This document shows, one piece after another, positions 11,926 through 24,839 of a stretch of DNA of 64,000 bases; positions within the stretch are counted from its first letter, which is position 1, and each line of letters starts with the position of its first letter. Below the pieces are notes generated by a model. That model ran no database searches and had not been told where the DNA came from. It saw only the letters and a list, made by a program, of their open reading frames with translations. The position numbers and the translations under genes were made by a program. The stretch is from Brachyhypopomus gauderio (lineage: Eukaryota > Chordata > Actinopteri > Gymnotiformes > Hypopomidae): contig NW_027506896.1 of assembly GCF_052324685.1 (NCBI RefSeq), positions 221,001 to 285,000 on the forward strand. The letters are read 5' to 3'.

Positions 11926-12368
11926 GTAAGTCTCCTAATTGCCTCTCGATCCAGCTCCAACATGTTTGTGCGTAGGATCTTTTTTTAATGTATTGTGTTT
12001 TTTTTTGTCTGACAGCGTTAGAATTTGGTTTGATCTGATGATCCGCGATCCTTAAGATCCTGGGTTGGAGAATGTGCTTTGGCTCGACTCCATGTCCATC
12101 TCGCCGCTGTTTCGCCCTCTGCTCGCTGAATGCCTACGTGGACTTAGAATGACACCCGTGTAGCTGGCTAGGATCCGTAAAAAGACATTGGGGAGGGCAG
12201 CTTGTACTGTCTATTTACAAAAGTATTCTCACCCCCGCATCGCGCCTACCCTTACTACAGACTTATTCTAGTAGTTTTTCGATCAAAGTTATCTAATCCT
12301 GTGTGTGAATAGCTACGTCGCTAGCCGCGCAGCTAGCGCTGGTGTGTGGCTAGCTACGTGTCACCACC

Positions 12369-12378
12369 GCGCATGCGC
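12369..12378. promoter_or_regulatory. NRF1-type palindrome GCGCATGCGC
   Basis: Perfect 10-bp match to the NRF1 consensus within the CpG-rich start of vigilin intron 1, about 0.5 kb downstream of the predicted start site. Confidence 0.45.
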
Positions 12379-14567
12379 AAGTCAAAGTTTACGACTTTAG
12401 CTAGCATGCCTACCACAAAACAGTCTTTCTGTGTATTTTCTTAAGCTGAGCGTATCGCTTATTGATCAAATGACATGCGCTCTCGTCCGTCTGTTGAATA
12501 TCCGTATATATGACCACGTTTACAATGGCGAAATCCTCAGGGGAAGGGGGGGAGGAAAGTGGCTAGCACGGCGGCTACTTGGCTAGCTGGCGCTAGCTTA
12601 TTAGTGGTTGACGTAGCACTCGGACATAATCGGTAGTTTGGCTGGCTTAAGTTTTTATTTTCCGTCACGGGTGCTGATTGAAATTTTAGGACGAGTTTAA
12701 AAACTTTTTCCCCCCTCCCCACGTCCGCCTGTTCCACTTTTTGTGATCGAAAGGCCCACTTTAATGCGTTTATCCAGCTAGTTCCGAGGCGGGAGAGGCG
12801 CTAGGCCAGCTCCTCAGGCGCTGGCGGTGTGCGACGTGGACCTGGGTTACTGAGCACTGGGATAGGCTCGACTGATTTAAAACTCTTTTCTTATCTAAAA
12901 AGAGACATTCCCAATCATTCGAGCTTTTTAAAAATTATTTTAAAGGCCGTACTTGTTTGGCGAGTAACCTTAGTCCAGAGTACACCACGTCCCAGTTTAA
13001 CCAGCTGCCAATATCTAACTAGTTAGTTGCCTTGAACGTTGTGAACGCGTCCTTGAGGTAATCAGATTGGACATCATGGACAAAACAAACCCACAGTGTC
13101 CTGTAAAAATACCTAAATGCAGTTCGGCGGTTCTGCTTGGTACCGTATGGCTCCTGTGGTTCCACCTGTTGGAACGGAGTATGTAAGTTTCTGTACATAA
13201 ATGAGAAGAAATGCAGAAATTTCACTGAAATTCAATGTACCTATCAATGGCTCTTGTTGAGTAATATTTGATCTCTGTATTTAAACATCCTTGCGTCTCC
13301 TGTCTTAGGCAAAAGCTGGCAGGCTGACACAAACGGGCAGCTTTACAGGACGGATTATCTGGTAACTGACCATTTAGCTGGTAAGATCATGGTCTCTTGT
13401 CCATCAGTTTAATCTGAGTTGAACACTTTTTGCATGCATCCCAGTATTTAATAACAATGTTTCACACGTTTCTCACTTGATTACAATGTCTATATGAATA
13501 CCAGGAACCTCGAGTGTATAGTGGAATGATTGAAGCATGCCCTTACCTTGTTATGGCGATGCTCAAGTTCTTGTGATTTGGCTGCTGAACTGAACTTTGG
13601 TGTGGCCACTTGCTATCGGCTGTTGTTGGGAGCTATTTGGATAAGGATTACTGGCTGGGATTTTCACCAGGAGAAGCTGATGTATATTAAATATGGAGGA
13701 TCCTGTTATGGGAACTGGTTGTGACCACCTTGGGAGGGAAAAAGGGGGGGGGGGGTGTTGTAATGCCTATTGATAATTTGAAGTTAAATGATTAAGACTC
13801 TTTGTGTCTATGTTAAGGTCCTCATCTATGAGGAACTGTTGGTTTTGAATGTTTATAGAGTTTAATCTGCCTTTAGGGTCTAAAGTGGGTGTTCACAGTC
13901 TGTGTCTGAGTCTTGAGGACGGCAGAGGAAGAGGCCCCCACAAGGGAGCTCTGAAAAAGCAAGTTAAAACAGCCCTGTTCTGTGTGAAGAGTTAGAGTTC
14001 TGAAATCTAGAGTGGCTGAGTACGTCAGGACAAACGTGACGAAATGTTTGCATGGCAAACACGCAGCGTTGTCCTGACTCTTAGGAGTTCCAGTGCTTTG
14101 AAGTCTTGTGACTCGTCATACAAGTTTATACCTTGGCTCTACTAGCCTTTAATTAAATCCACACCATTCTTCAACTGGTGGGCAGGCTATCGTTTCTTAT
14201 TCAGGCTGGTGTTTCTGTAAGCCAGAATGCCTTGTTTTTATTTTTGTTGAGTTACTGCATCCAAGAATATGCAACCTGACCCCTTAAAAAGTTAGTGTGC
14301 CAACAAGACATTTTACTGAAGAGGTGTGTCTGTTTTCCATTATGCACACATGCTTCATTTAACTGCCTGGATTGCTGACATGTGGGGCTCCGAGATGTTT
14401 GCTGAAACATGACAGAGTGGAAAGGCTGCAAGCTTCCCCTTCTTGCTGTTCTACCCACATGGAGTGTAGCAAATGGAAGTTGTGTGGGGGGGGGCATCTT
14501 GGCTTTAGTAGTCTTTCAGCTAGCATCTAGGCTTAGGTTCGTTATGAAGGGTTTATAGATCTGTGTC

Positions 14568-14570
<3 letters not shown>

Positions 14571-14605
<35 letters not shown>
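14571..14605 (+). repeat. Run of 35 C in vigilin intron 1
   Basis: An uninterrupted poly(C) ending 113 bp before the exon 2 acceptor, followed by a T-rich polypyrimidine tract (14670-14715). In the pre-mRNA it is a poly(C) site of the type bound by KH-domain poly(C)-binding proteins. Confidence 0.9.
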
Positions 14606-14607
<2 letters not shown>

Positions 14608-14757
14608 ATCCTGCTCTTCTTCCCTTGACCCTTTCTCTCTGATCTGTGGTGTAACCCTAATTGTCTGGCTTCTTTTTTTTTTCGTTCTTTTTTTTTTTTC
14701 TCTTTTTTTTTCTTGCAGTGGCACACTCGGACTCCGTGTAAGCGTGGGATTTCGATC

Positions 14758-17700
14758 ATGAGCTCAGTCGCCGTACTTACGCAAGAAAGCTTTAATGAGC
14801 ACCGCAGCGGCCTTCTGCCGGAGCAGGTTGGAGGTGAGAAGTGGTGCAGACCTGTGGCTCGCGGTTCAAATGCTGAACCTGAATCCTGACGCCTGACGGT
14901 GCTGCTGTCCCTCTGTCCCCTTCTGTCTTGACTCACAGCTGCTGTGGCTGGAACCAGTGATTCTGTAGATGAGGAGAACCTCCCCACCTACAAGGATGCC
15001 TTCCCCCCTCTACCTGAGAAGGCTGCTTCACCTGAGGGGCCCCAGGAGGTTGGAAATGCCTGGACGTCCAGAATCAGGCCGCTCAAATCTTCAATCATCA
15101 CCCAGGTATGGGTGGGGCTGGATGCAAACATTACATTTCTTAACCAAGTGTTTGGCATTGGTGAAAGCTCACTGAAAGTGTGATTTATAAAAAAAAAAAA
15201 ATATATATATATAATACATACATACATACATACATACGCACACACACACTGGTTCCTCTTCTATTAATTCAGAAGCACTTTGCTTGCACAGCTGATGAAG
15301 GACCTCTGTCCAAAACATCTTGTTTCTCTGTAAACTTCTTTATATATATATATTATATTTTTCTTCTGAAACCAAGATCAGATTGGTGTGGGTTAATGGT
15401 TTTGGTTTTTGAAGTAAGATTACCAAAGTGTTTGGTTCACAGTAGTAGTGAAATGTATAGGAATGTGTAATTAATATCTAAAATGGCATTTTGTGCAATT
15501 GGATATTGAGTAAAAGTGTCTGTCATTGTACTTCCACCAAAATCTTGGATGCCCTTTATTACATATTAAGCTTCATTGAGTATCGGTACATCAAGTTTCA
15601 CGTGTGTAAGTGAGAAATTAGCCTTACTATAACAAAGGCAACAAAGATCCCAGCAAAATCTCATCTGCACTGAGCAGAATTCAGTATGTCCACAACATCC
15701 GTTCACCCGTACTATACTAGCTTACTTTCTCACGCACGCAATTACAAAATAAATATTGGACCATCATTTTGTACATTAAAAAATCACTGTTTCCACCAGT
15801 TTCATGAGTTACAAAAAAGCATTTGGTGAGTGTAAACAGCTATGGACATGTTTATACACAGTTATTGTAATAACGTAAAATCATGTTTAGCCATTGATCC
15901 ATTTTTTTCATATTTACCAAAAGAATCAAACCCCTCAGGCTCTGAAGCTCTTATTACCTTCAGTGGTGCTTTCCAAAATCACTGCAACTTTTAACAGTTG
16001 TAAATGTTTTGCACGTTTCAGCTAGTTAGGTGGTGATTTAAATGTGGAAAGAGGCTTGACATGAGGGATAAATCCTAAGTGGTTCCATAATCATTTATTG
16101 GTCAGATTCACATGAACTACCACAAGCTACCAATCACACATGGTAAGAGGCGGGTGTATAAGTCCTTATTAATCGCACTCTTCACTGGCTCTTAACTCGA
16201 TTAACAAATGAGACACCAGAGACTGTAGTTTCAGGAAACATTTGAACCGTGTTTGTTGAGCACAGAGGTTTAAAAGTGAATTCAACTAAATGTGCACGTT
16301 TCTTAGAATATCTATTACAGATGCATAATGAACTAATTTGTTTTAAAAGCCAAGTGAAAACCAAAAAAAAATTTTGTCTGCATCTTGCTGGAATACTGTT
16401 CAGATACAGTAGAAATTTAGTTGGAAGATTGAAATTTAGACAATCAAAGGAAATGCTTACTTGCGCAAAAGAGCTGATTTAGTCATGGGTCTCTGAAGAA
16501 CGTGCGTCACTATGACTCTGGAAAGGCCCTGAACGGCAGTCCTGGTTTGGGGGTCTGAGGTTTGCACGTCGCACTGCATTATCGAGAACAGCAAAACTAA
16601 TTTCACAAATGTGTCGTGAGGTTGCTGTTTGTGAAAACTTGTTTCAGCACACACTGGTATAATGAGACTTGGATCTTGGGTTAATGTGAAGAGATTGTTC
16701 CTTTTTTTTCATCTTTCTGTGCCTCGTTTCTCTCGTTTGTCTTCGCCTGGACTATCTGGCTGAGTTTGTAGCGTTTTCTTCCACCAGGTTTTCCATGTGC
16801 CTCTGGAGGAGCGCAAGTACAAGGACATGAACCAGTTTGGCGAGGGGGACCAGGCCAAGGTCTGTGTGGACATCATGCACAAGACTGGAGCCCACTTGGA
16901 GCTATCCATGGCCAAGGACCAGGGCCTGTCCATTATGGTATCTGGGAAACTGGATGCCGTCATGAAGGCCCGAAAGGAGATTGTGTCCCGACTGCAGACT
17001 CAGGTCAGTATTATGAGAAGATTGGAAATTGCTTTGCAGTACCACTTGCAGTGTCCCTTGCAGTAGGTCTGTTGCGGTTTTGAGTAGCACTCTCTGACAT
17101 GGGTCAGTTTGCATTTCGTTATGCTCTAATCAAATGCCTTGATATTAGAACTGAATAACGATTCTTGTGGGAGGAGATGGGTTTCTAGCGTCATAGTTTG
17201 CAGACTCCACAGTGGTGTGAAAGTGGCGTTCCTTGCCTGTCCAACAGAGCATTGGTTTTGAACCTTGGCCTTTCCTCTGCTGTCACCAGATTCATGCAAA
17301 TGTCATACAGCCGACTAAGTTAACTACACTTTTATCCAGTTGCAGTGTGGGTTTCTTAATAAACTATTGTTTGCATTGATTGTGTTTTAAAGACTTTGTC
17401 ACAAGAGAGGGGAAAATGACTTCAAATCTGGAGATTTCCTGACAAACCTATTATGCTAGTTTACATTCATTTGTATGGGGAAAGTTTATCAAATGCTATT
17501 TCCTTTTACTAACCTAGGCTTCAGCAACTGTGGCCATCCCCAAGGAACATCATCGCTTTGTCATTGGCAAGAATGGGGAGAAGCTACAGGAGCTTGAGCT
17601 CAAGACTGCCACCAAGATCCAGATCCCGAGGCCCGACGACTCCAGCAATCACATCAAGATCTCTGGCACCAAGGAGGGTCTGGAGAAGGCGAAGCATGAA

Positions 17701-20700
17701 ATCCTGCTCATCTCTGCTGAGCAGGTAGAGAAGACCACTAGCCTCACTCTCACCTCTTTTTGTGAAGTCATACAACTTCAGAATCCATTTATTCAGCTTT
17801 TACATTGAGGGGAGTTCTCATGTATTAAAAATGACTGTTAGGCCTTTTCGGTAGGCTTGTGTGATTTTGTGTTCAGTTCCTTCAGGTTTTTGCTAGGGTT
17901 TTGTGATTGATATATTTTTGGTGCATTCTTGTAAGTGCTAGTGGGTATGTCCTTGCTTTTATTATTTTGTGCATGTGTACGAATGTCTTGCTGTTTTCAA
18001 ACATTTTTTTTTTTTTGGAGGGAGTGTATGGTTCATTTGATTTGATTTACTTCTTGGTCTGAACACTAGTCACTCTATTGTAGGATAAACGTGCAGTTGA
18101 GAGGGTGAACATCGATAAGGTCTACCATCCCTTCATTACTGGAGCATACAACAAGCTGGTGAGTGAGATGATGCAGGAGACCGGGGCCCGCATCAATGTC
18201 CCACCGCCCAGCGTGAACAAAACTGAGATCGTCATCACTGGGGAGAAAGAGCAGGTTGCCTTGGCCGTGGCCTTGATCAAAAAGATTTATGAAGAGAAGG
18301 TGAGTAGATTGAGAAGCAAGAACACATTTACCAAGTTATTGCTGACACTTGCAAAAAATGATCTACTGGATGTTCATTGATTTTGGTTATGGGACCAAAG
18401 ACAATGGCAGTTCATTTTGTTTATGAACATGTTTATGTGAAGAAGTAGGGTTGGCATGCAATTGGTTTACAATGTCCTTTCTTTTTACATTTAGAAGAGG
18501 AATGCAACCACTATTGCAGTGGAGGTGAAGAAATCTCAGCACAAATATGTGATTGGGCCCAAGGGCAACACCCTGCAGGAGATTCTGGACAGGACTGGCG
18601 TCTCGGTCGAGATCCCACCCCCTGACAGCAGCTCTGAGACAGTCATCTTGCGTGGAGAGCCAGACCGGCTGGGCCAGGCGCTCACTGAAGTGTACGCCAA
18701 GGTAAACCAGTTCTCCCTCTGCATTGCTGACTTGAGTAAAGGGAGGTTGTCTCAAACTAAATCATGCTGCCTTTAGAAGAGGTGTGTTGGGGGTTCTTTT
18801 TTTTCCTTTTATTCTCGAGTCTGGCACTGATCTAAATCCCTGTCCAGAAGACTGATTGTAAATGGGCGTGTATGCGTTTCTCTTGCTGGTACTCCGCTCT
18901 ATCTAATGGAAGGATAAATGGGATTTTCCTGCCACTGTATTGGAATGTATACTGTACAGAGGTGCACCTATGCTTAAATTCCCTCTGGGTTTAGAGAGCT
19001 TTTTATAAGGGTCCCTTCTACCAAGTACTTTATGAAACGGAGGATGTATTCTTATTATAAACAATACTGGATTTCTGCCCTTAGTACTGTTTTGAGTGCT
19101 TTTAATTTGATCAAGAAAAAGAGGGGTAGGAGTTTTGATCAATGCGTTGCGCTGTATTTCCCTCATGAGCGTGTTCTGAATTATTAGGTATGAATACGTA
19201 ATTTGATTCCACTCCTCCTGACTTCACCTTTGCCCCCTCACCAGGCCAACAGCTACACTGTGTCCTCTGTCTCAGCACCTTCCTGGCTTCATCGCTTCAT
19301 TATTGGCAAGAAAGGACAAAATCTGGCAAAGATCACTCAGCAAATGCCAAAGGTAAGTCAGACGCTGGGTGTTCATGTTGAAGCTCTCGGCTGGGTTTTC
19401 TCTCTACTAAAGTACTCTACGGAAGGGCTCAGCAGTTTTGTGGTCAAGCAGGCATGTGTTTTTATGGCAGGTTCACATCGAGTTCACTGAGGGAGAGGAT
19501 AAGATCACATTGGAAGGACCTACCAAAGACATACAGATTGTGCAGAGTCAGATTGAAGCCATTGTTACCGACCTGGTAAGAAGCCAATGCTGATGTCTTG
19601 CATACGATTATTCAACATTGCAAAGTTAGTTAAACTTGGCCGCTCTGCATCAACACTAAGGCACTTTTGTTTTTGCAGGTTAGCCGCATGGATTATGCCG
19701 AGATCTGCGTGGACCCAAAGTTCCACAGGCATTTGATCGGGAAAAGCGGTGCCAACAGTTGGTATCATTTTACTGAACCATTTCTGAGAAGCATGGTGGT
19801 TTTGGGATGGACTTTGATTGATTGGGTTCTTGCTCCTTCGTTGTTTCCTCCTAGTCAACCGCATTAAGGACCAGTACAAAGTGTCTGTCCGCATTCCACC
19901 CGACAACGAGAAGAGCACACTGATCCGCATTGAAGGCGACCCCCAGGGCGTGCAGGAGGCCAAGAAGGAGCTGTTGGAGCTGGCATCACGCATGGTGAGG
20001 GGGGGGCCATCAGAACTGGGGGGTGGGGACTTCAGAATTGTTCATCCTGTTCCTCTCCAGTCTTCATTGATTGATTGTTTGATTGATTTATTATATGGGG
20101 GGGGGGTCCATCTGCCAAGAAAAACATTACAATCTGGGTGGGGTTTGGATCTTATTTTGTATCTGGGTGCATGTTAATCAGTTCAGTGGTGTGCGGATTT
20201 AAGGTTGGTAGGGTTCTGGTGGGTTTTGAAATGTGCACACATTACAGCAGCACTATGAGGACTGCTATGAAATCATTAGGGCTCTGAGAAGTGGTTGCTT
20301 GGCAACAGGTGACTGATGTCCCTTAACGCTTGCTGTCCTCCGCAGGAGAACGAGCGTACAAAGGACATGATCATCGAACAGCGTTTTCACCGAGCCATTA
20401 TTGGGCAAAAGGGGGAGAAGATCAAGGAGGTTCGGGACAAGTTCCCCGAAGTAAGAATTCCCTCTCTCTGCAATCACATCTTGGTCTACATTGGATTTGG
20501 GTTCTATTATGTGTGTGTGTGTGGGGGGGGGGGTATCGTGGATTTTATAAAATATATATAAAAAAATTTATAAAAATATATATATAAAACAAACTACCAC
20601 TCTTTGTCTACAGGTCATCATCAATTTCCCTGACCCGGCGCAGAAGAGTGACATTGTGCAGCTGCGTGGGCCCCGTACTGAAGTGGAGAAATGCACAAAG

Positions 20701-23700
20701 TTCATGCAGAAGATGGTGGCTGAAATGGTAAGCAGGTGATCCACAGGAGCCCTCGAGTGTGTAATGGCTGAGGTTTGAGAGCGAAAGGGCCAATGGCGTG
20801 TAAGCAAAGGCAAGGCAGAAACGCGCGTATGGTAGCGACAGCCAATGACCTGGCTTCTCCTTCCTCAGGTGGAAAACAGCCATTCTGTCTCGGTCCCCAT
20901 TTTCAAGCAATTTCACAAGAACATCATTGGTAAAGGAGGAGCAAATATTAAAAAGGTGTGTAGATTTTGGGTCTAGAAGTGGAAAAAGTGGATGGCCCTG
21001 TTTGTTGTAGTGGAGCTCATTTCTGTCATTTGAATGCTAAAATGATTCCCAGAGGAGGTGAAGTGACGGGTTGGTCCTTTCACCATGGGTTTTTTCAGAT
21101 TCGTGAGGAGACCAACACCAAAATTGACCTGCCTGCAGAGAATAGCAACTCTGAGATGATAATCATCACGGGGAAGAAGGCGAACTGTGAGGCTGCGAGG
21201 ACCAGGATTCTGGCTATTCAGAAAGAGCTGGTAAAAACTTCTCCAAATCTATTTACAGTGCCCCTAGAGGTTTGGAGGGCACTGTGCGAGTGCTTGTGAC
21301 TTGTTTTATTCTTGCACACTCTCCTGAGATCTCTGGAGTGCATCTTCCCTTCATCTTTCTATCCTATTGCTTTCTTTTAGGCAAACATTACAGAGGTGGA
21401 GGTGTCTATCCCCTCAAAGCTGCACAACTCCCTGATTGGCTCAAAGGGACGTTTTGTGCGCTCCATCATGGAAGAGTGTGGTGGAGTGCATATTCATTTC
21501 CCCACCGAGGGCTCCGGCATCGATGCTGTGACAATCAGAGGCCCAGCCGAGGATGTGGAGAAGGCCAAGAAACAGCTGCTCTCTCTGGCTGTAGAGAAGG
21601 TGAGGATCACAGCAACCCAGCTCTGCCCCTTCCTCCATAAACACCCCTACAACACGTCGATAACCACTGTCTTAGTTTTTGGTAACTTTTAATCAAATCA
21701 TGATGTATTTATTACATTCATTTTTATTTGTTGATCATTAGTGGGGTGTTTTTAATAAATCTCCTTTGTTCTTCTAGCAAACCAAAAGCCACACGGCAGA
21801 GCTCCGTGCCAAGCCAGAGTACCACAAGTTTCTCATTGGGAAAGGAGGCGGGAACATCCGGAAGGTGCGTGACAGCACCGGCGCCCGGATCATCTTCCCC
21901 ACGGCCGAGGATAAGGACCAGGAGCTGATCACGGTCATCGGCACCGAAGAGGCTGTGGCAGAGGCCAAGAAAGAGCTGGAGGGGCTAATCAAGAGCCTGG
22001 TAGGGTCTATAGTCCTTTTGACTATTTGTAGCTTTTTTTCTTTCTAAGTGGAACTTTGAGTTTATTTGTATTGAGAGACCTTGTAGTTCCGAAAACATTT
22101 TTTGACTTTCTTCTACTGCGTGACTAGATGAGTTGCGCAGCTAGTTGTGGTTCTATAAATGTGAGGTTGGTATGGTAAGTTGAGGGCAATGAACATTAAC
22201 CCACTACTGAGCAAGAGTGCAGTGTGTTGGTAATGCCTCCATAGTCTTTAATTTGTCTGGTGTTGTATCGGATAAGTGCTGAAAAGCCCTCATTTTCCTC
22301 TCCTTTCAGGATAACGTGGTGGAGGACACCATGAGCGTGGACCCCAAACACCACCGTTACTTTGTAGCACGCCGTGGCCAGGTCTTGAGGGAGCTCGCTG
22401 ACGAATACGGCGGTGTGATGGTCAGCTTTCCCCGCACAGCCTCTCAGAGCGATAGGGTCACGCTGAAGGGAGCCAAAGACTGTGTGGAGGCAGCTAAGAA
22501 ACGCATGCTGGAGATCATCGAGGATCTGGTACGTTGGAACTAAATCTCCACCCGCTTCAAGCTGCAACAGAGTCCTCTATGGCTCTTCGTCAAGATCTGA
22601 ACATGATATGCCATTTTAAGGTTTAAGCTTGAGCGTTATTTCTTTTACCCTCCTCAGGATGCTCAGGTCACCATGGAGTGTGTGATTCCTCAGAAGTTCC
22701 ATCGTTCCATAATGGGACCCAAGGGTGCTCGCATTCAGCAGATCACCAGAGATCACAGTGTGCAGATAAAGTTCCCAGAGAGGGAAGACCAGCAGGGTAA
22801 ATACCAGTGGAGTATTCTTACGGTGCATGTGCTTGTTGGTCTTGTTCGATACACTCTGAACATGAAATGCGTGTTATTTTAAAGCCGTGCTCACACTTTT
22901 CTCGCCAGCGCCCCCGGCCGAGGTCCAAGTGCAGGAGAACGGAGAGGCTAACGGAGAACTCAAGGATCCAGTGGAACCAGCAGCTCCAAAGAAATGTGAT
23001 GTGATCGTGCTCTCTGGCCGTAAGGAGAGGTGTGTCGCAGCCGTAGAGGCGCTGAAGGTATCGTCCTACATGAGTTTATTATTATTATTATTTTCCCAGC
23101 TCTTGGGGAGAAGCGTTAGTTTCATGTGGGGTTTGATGTCCACAGGCTCTGGTTCCCGTGACTATAGAAGTGGAGGTGCCTTTTGAGCTTCATCGCTACA
23201 TCATTGGGCAGAAAGGCAGCGGCATTCGCAGGATGATGGATGAATTTGAGGTCAGTTCTGTACGAATGTTTCTCGCTTGACGTGAGTAAACAGTTTACTG
23301 TGTGGCATTTCAGAAAGCACTTTGGAGAACCTTCACGAGTGATTTAAAAGCCTTGTGGGATTAGTTTGAATCTCTAATGTCCGTTTTGTCAGGCATTCGG
23401 TATGAGCTCTTAACTGCATCTTTTCCAGGTCAATATTCAAGTGCCTGCTCCTGAGCTGCAGTCCGACATAATCTCCATTACAGGCCTTGCCCCTCACCTG
23501 GACCGTGCTAAAGAAGGTCTTCTTGAGCGCGTCAAAGAATTGCAGGCTGAACAGGAGGATCGGGTGAGCGTCAAAGCCAAAGTCTAAAGCTTAATTGATT
23601 CCAGCCATGTTTCGTGGTCTGTTGACTTTGTGATTTTGTTTGAAATCAACAGGCTCTCAGGAGCTTCAGGTTGACCATCACTGTGGATCCCAAGTATCAT

Positions 23701-24839
23701 CCTAAGATAATCGGTCGCAAGGGTGCTATAATCACCCAGATCCGAACTGATCATGACGTCAACATCCAGTTTCCAGAAAAGAATGATGAGAACCAGGTAA
23801 CATTTATCAGATGTGCACAGCAGGATGTGAGGGTGTTTCCAGAACAATTCTCGACACTTGTCCAGATTCTTTTGAATTATATCTCCATTTTTGCTGTATT
23901 TACATGTGTTCAGGACCAGATCACCATCACAGGATATGAGCAGAATGCAATAGCAGCACGTGACTCCATTCAGACCATTGTGGACGAACTGGAGGAGATG
24001 ATCTCAGAAGACATTAACTTGGACTGCCGAGTTCATGCTCGCATCATTGGTGCTCGTGGCAAAGGTATCCGCAAGATCATGGATGAGTTTAAGGTGAGTA
24101 TAGACACTTCAGCTTCTCTAAACCTTAACATTGGGCAGGTACAGGGATGCATCGGAGACAGGTTTCATTTTCTTCAAGTTTTGAAGGGGCGTGGTGTTTG
24201 AAGGACCTTTTACTGTTTTGACAGTTTGCCATCGTTCATAATGTTGTCTGCCTGTTGGCCAGGTTGATCTGAGGTTCCCTCAGAGTGGTGCTGCTGACCC
24301 CAACCTGGTCACTGTGACTGGCCGTCCAGAGATGGTGGATGAGGCGATTGATCACCTCCTTAATTTGGAAGAGGAATATGTACGTGAGCTTAAGCATGTT
24401 TTTTCCTCACAGGAATCGTGCAATAGGTTAATGGTGTCTAACGGATTCGAGCTGTATTGTAACAAGTCTGACTTGTATTGCCCCTCTCTTCCCACCTCTT
24501 AGATGGCAGATGTGGTGGAAAATGAGTCCAAGATGGCGTATATGAAACCACCTGGATCTGCGTCTGCCCACATGGACGAGCCCCGGGGTCCTTCTAAGGG
24601 CTTTGTGGTGAGGGAGGCCCCTTGGACTACCAGTAGTGAGAGGGTGAGCACATTTCAACTCGTGCTTATGTTCAGCTTTGCAGCCGTAGATCGGCTAATT
24701 CCCGTTTATGCAAATGTATTTCATTACTCCATCCTCCCATCTTCAGGCCCCAGACATGTCCAGCTCTGAGGACTTTCCCAGTTTTGGTGCACCTGTGACT
24801 ACAGCAAAGGCTTCTCCATGGGGACCCAAGCGTTTCTGA
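14758..24839 (+). CDS. hdlbp: Vigilin (high-density-lipoprotein-binding protein), multi-KH RNA-binding protein
   Basis: Coding exons: 14758-14833, 14939-15105, 16788-17003, 17518-17724, 18084-18299, 18495-18701, 19245-19352, 19471-19575, 19679-19757, 19855-19994, 20346-20450, 20614-20727, 20869-20955, 21099-21230, 21381-21599, 21778-21999, 22310-22528, 22658-22796, 22909-23057, 23146-23250, 23429-23563, 23653-23796, 23914-24093, 24263-24379, 24503-24643, 24747-24839. They join in phase to 3,822 nt (1,273 residues; human vigilin is 1,268). The start MSSVAVLTQESF matches the human N-terminus. Fifteen KH units follow; clear GXXG loops include GKNG, GPKG, GKKG, GKSG, GQKG, GKGG, GSKG and GRKG, while units 1, 3 and 11 are degenerate. 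The KH12 unit carries an acidic/proline-rich insert (about residues 917-945). The C-terminus is WGPKRF, one Phe longer than the human protein as I recall it. By family it binds CU-rich mRNA and tRNA at ribosomes and the ER and affects translation of secreted and membrane proteins. Confidence 0.96.
15106..16787 (+). other. hdlbp: Vigilin intron after exon 3
   Basis: About 1.7 kb with (TA)n and (CATA)n runs at 15200-15240 and a piece of the dispersed 'GATGAAGGACCTCTGTCC' repeat at 15283-15335. I see no exon or snoRNA-like box set in it. Confidence 0.5.

Larger units (their letters stand above)
11926..14718 (+). other. hdlbp: Vigilin intron 1, CpG-rich at its 5' end
   Basis: The region of about 12040-12870 is visibly richer in CpG than the rest of the window, as expected for a housekeeping promoter/first intron. 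It contains a perfect NRF1-type palindrome (12369-12378) and many GCTAGC motifs. The rest holds G- and C-runs and no coding exon. Confidence 0.45.

Noticed and set aside
14553..14987. 144-residue minus-strand ORF over vigilin exons 2-3 with a poly-Gly stretch
   Set aside because: Antisense shadow of real vigilin exons plus the poly(C) run.
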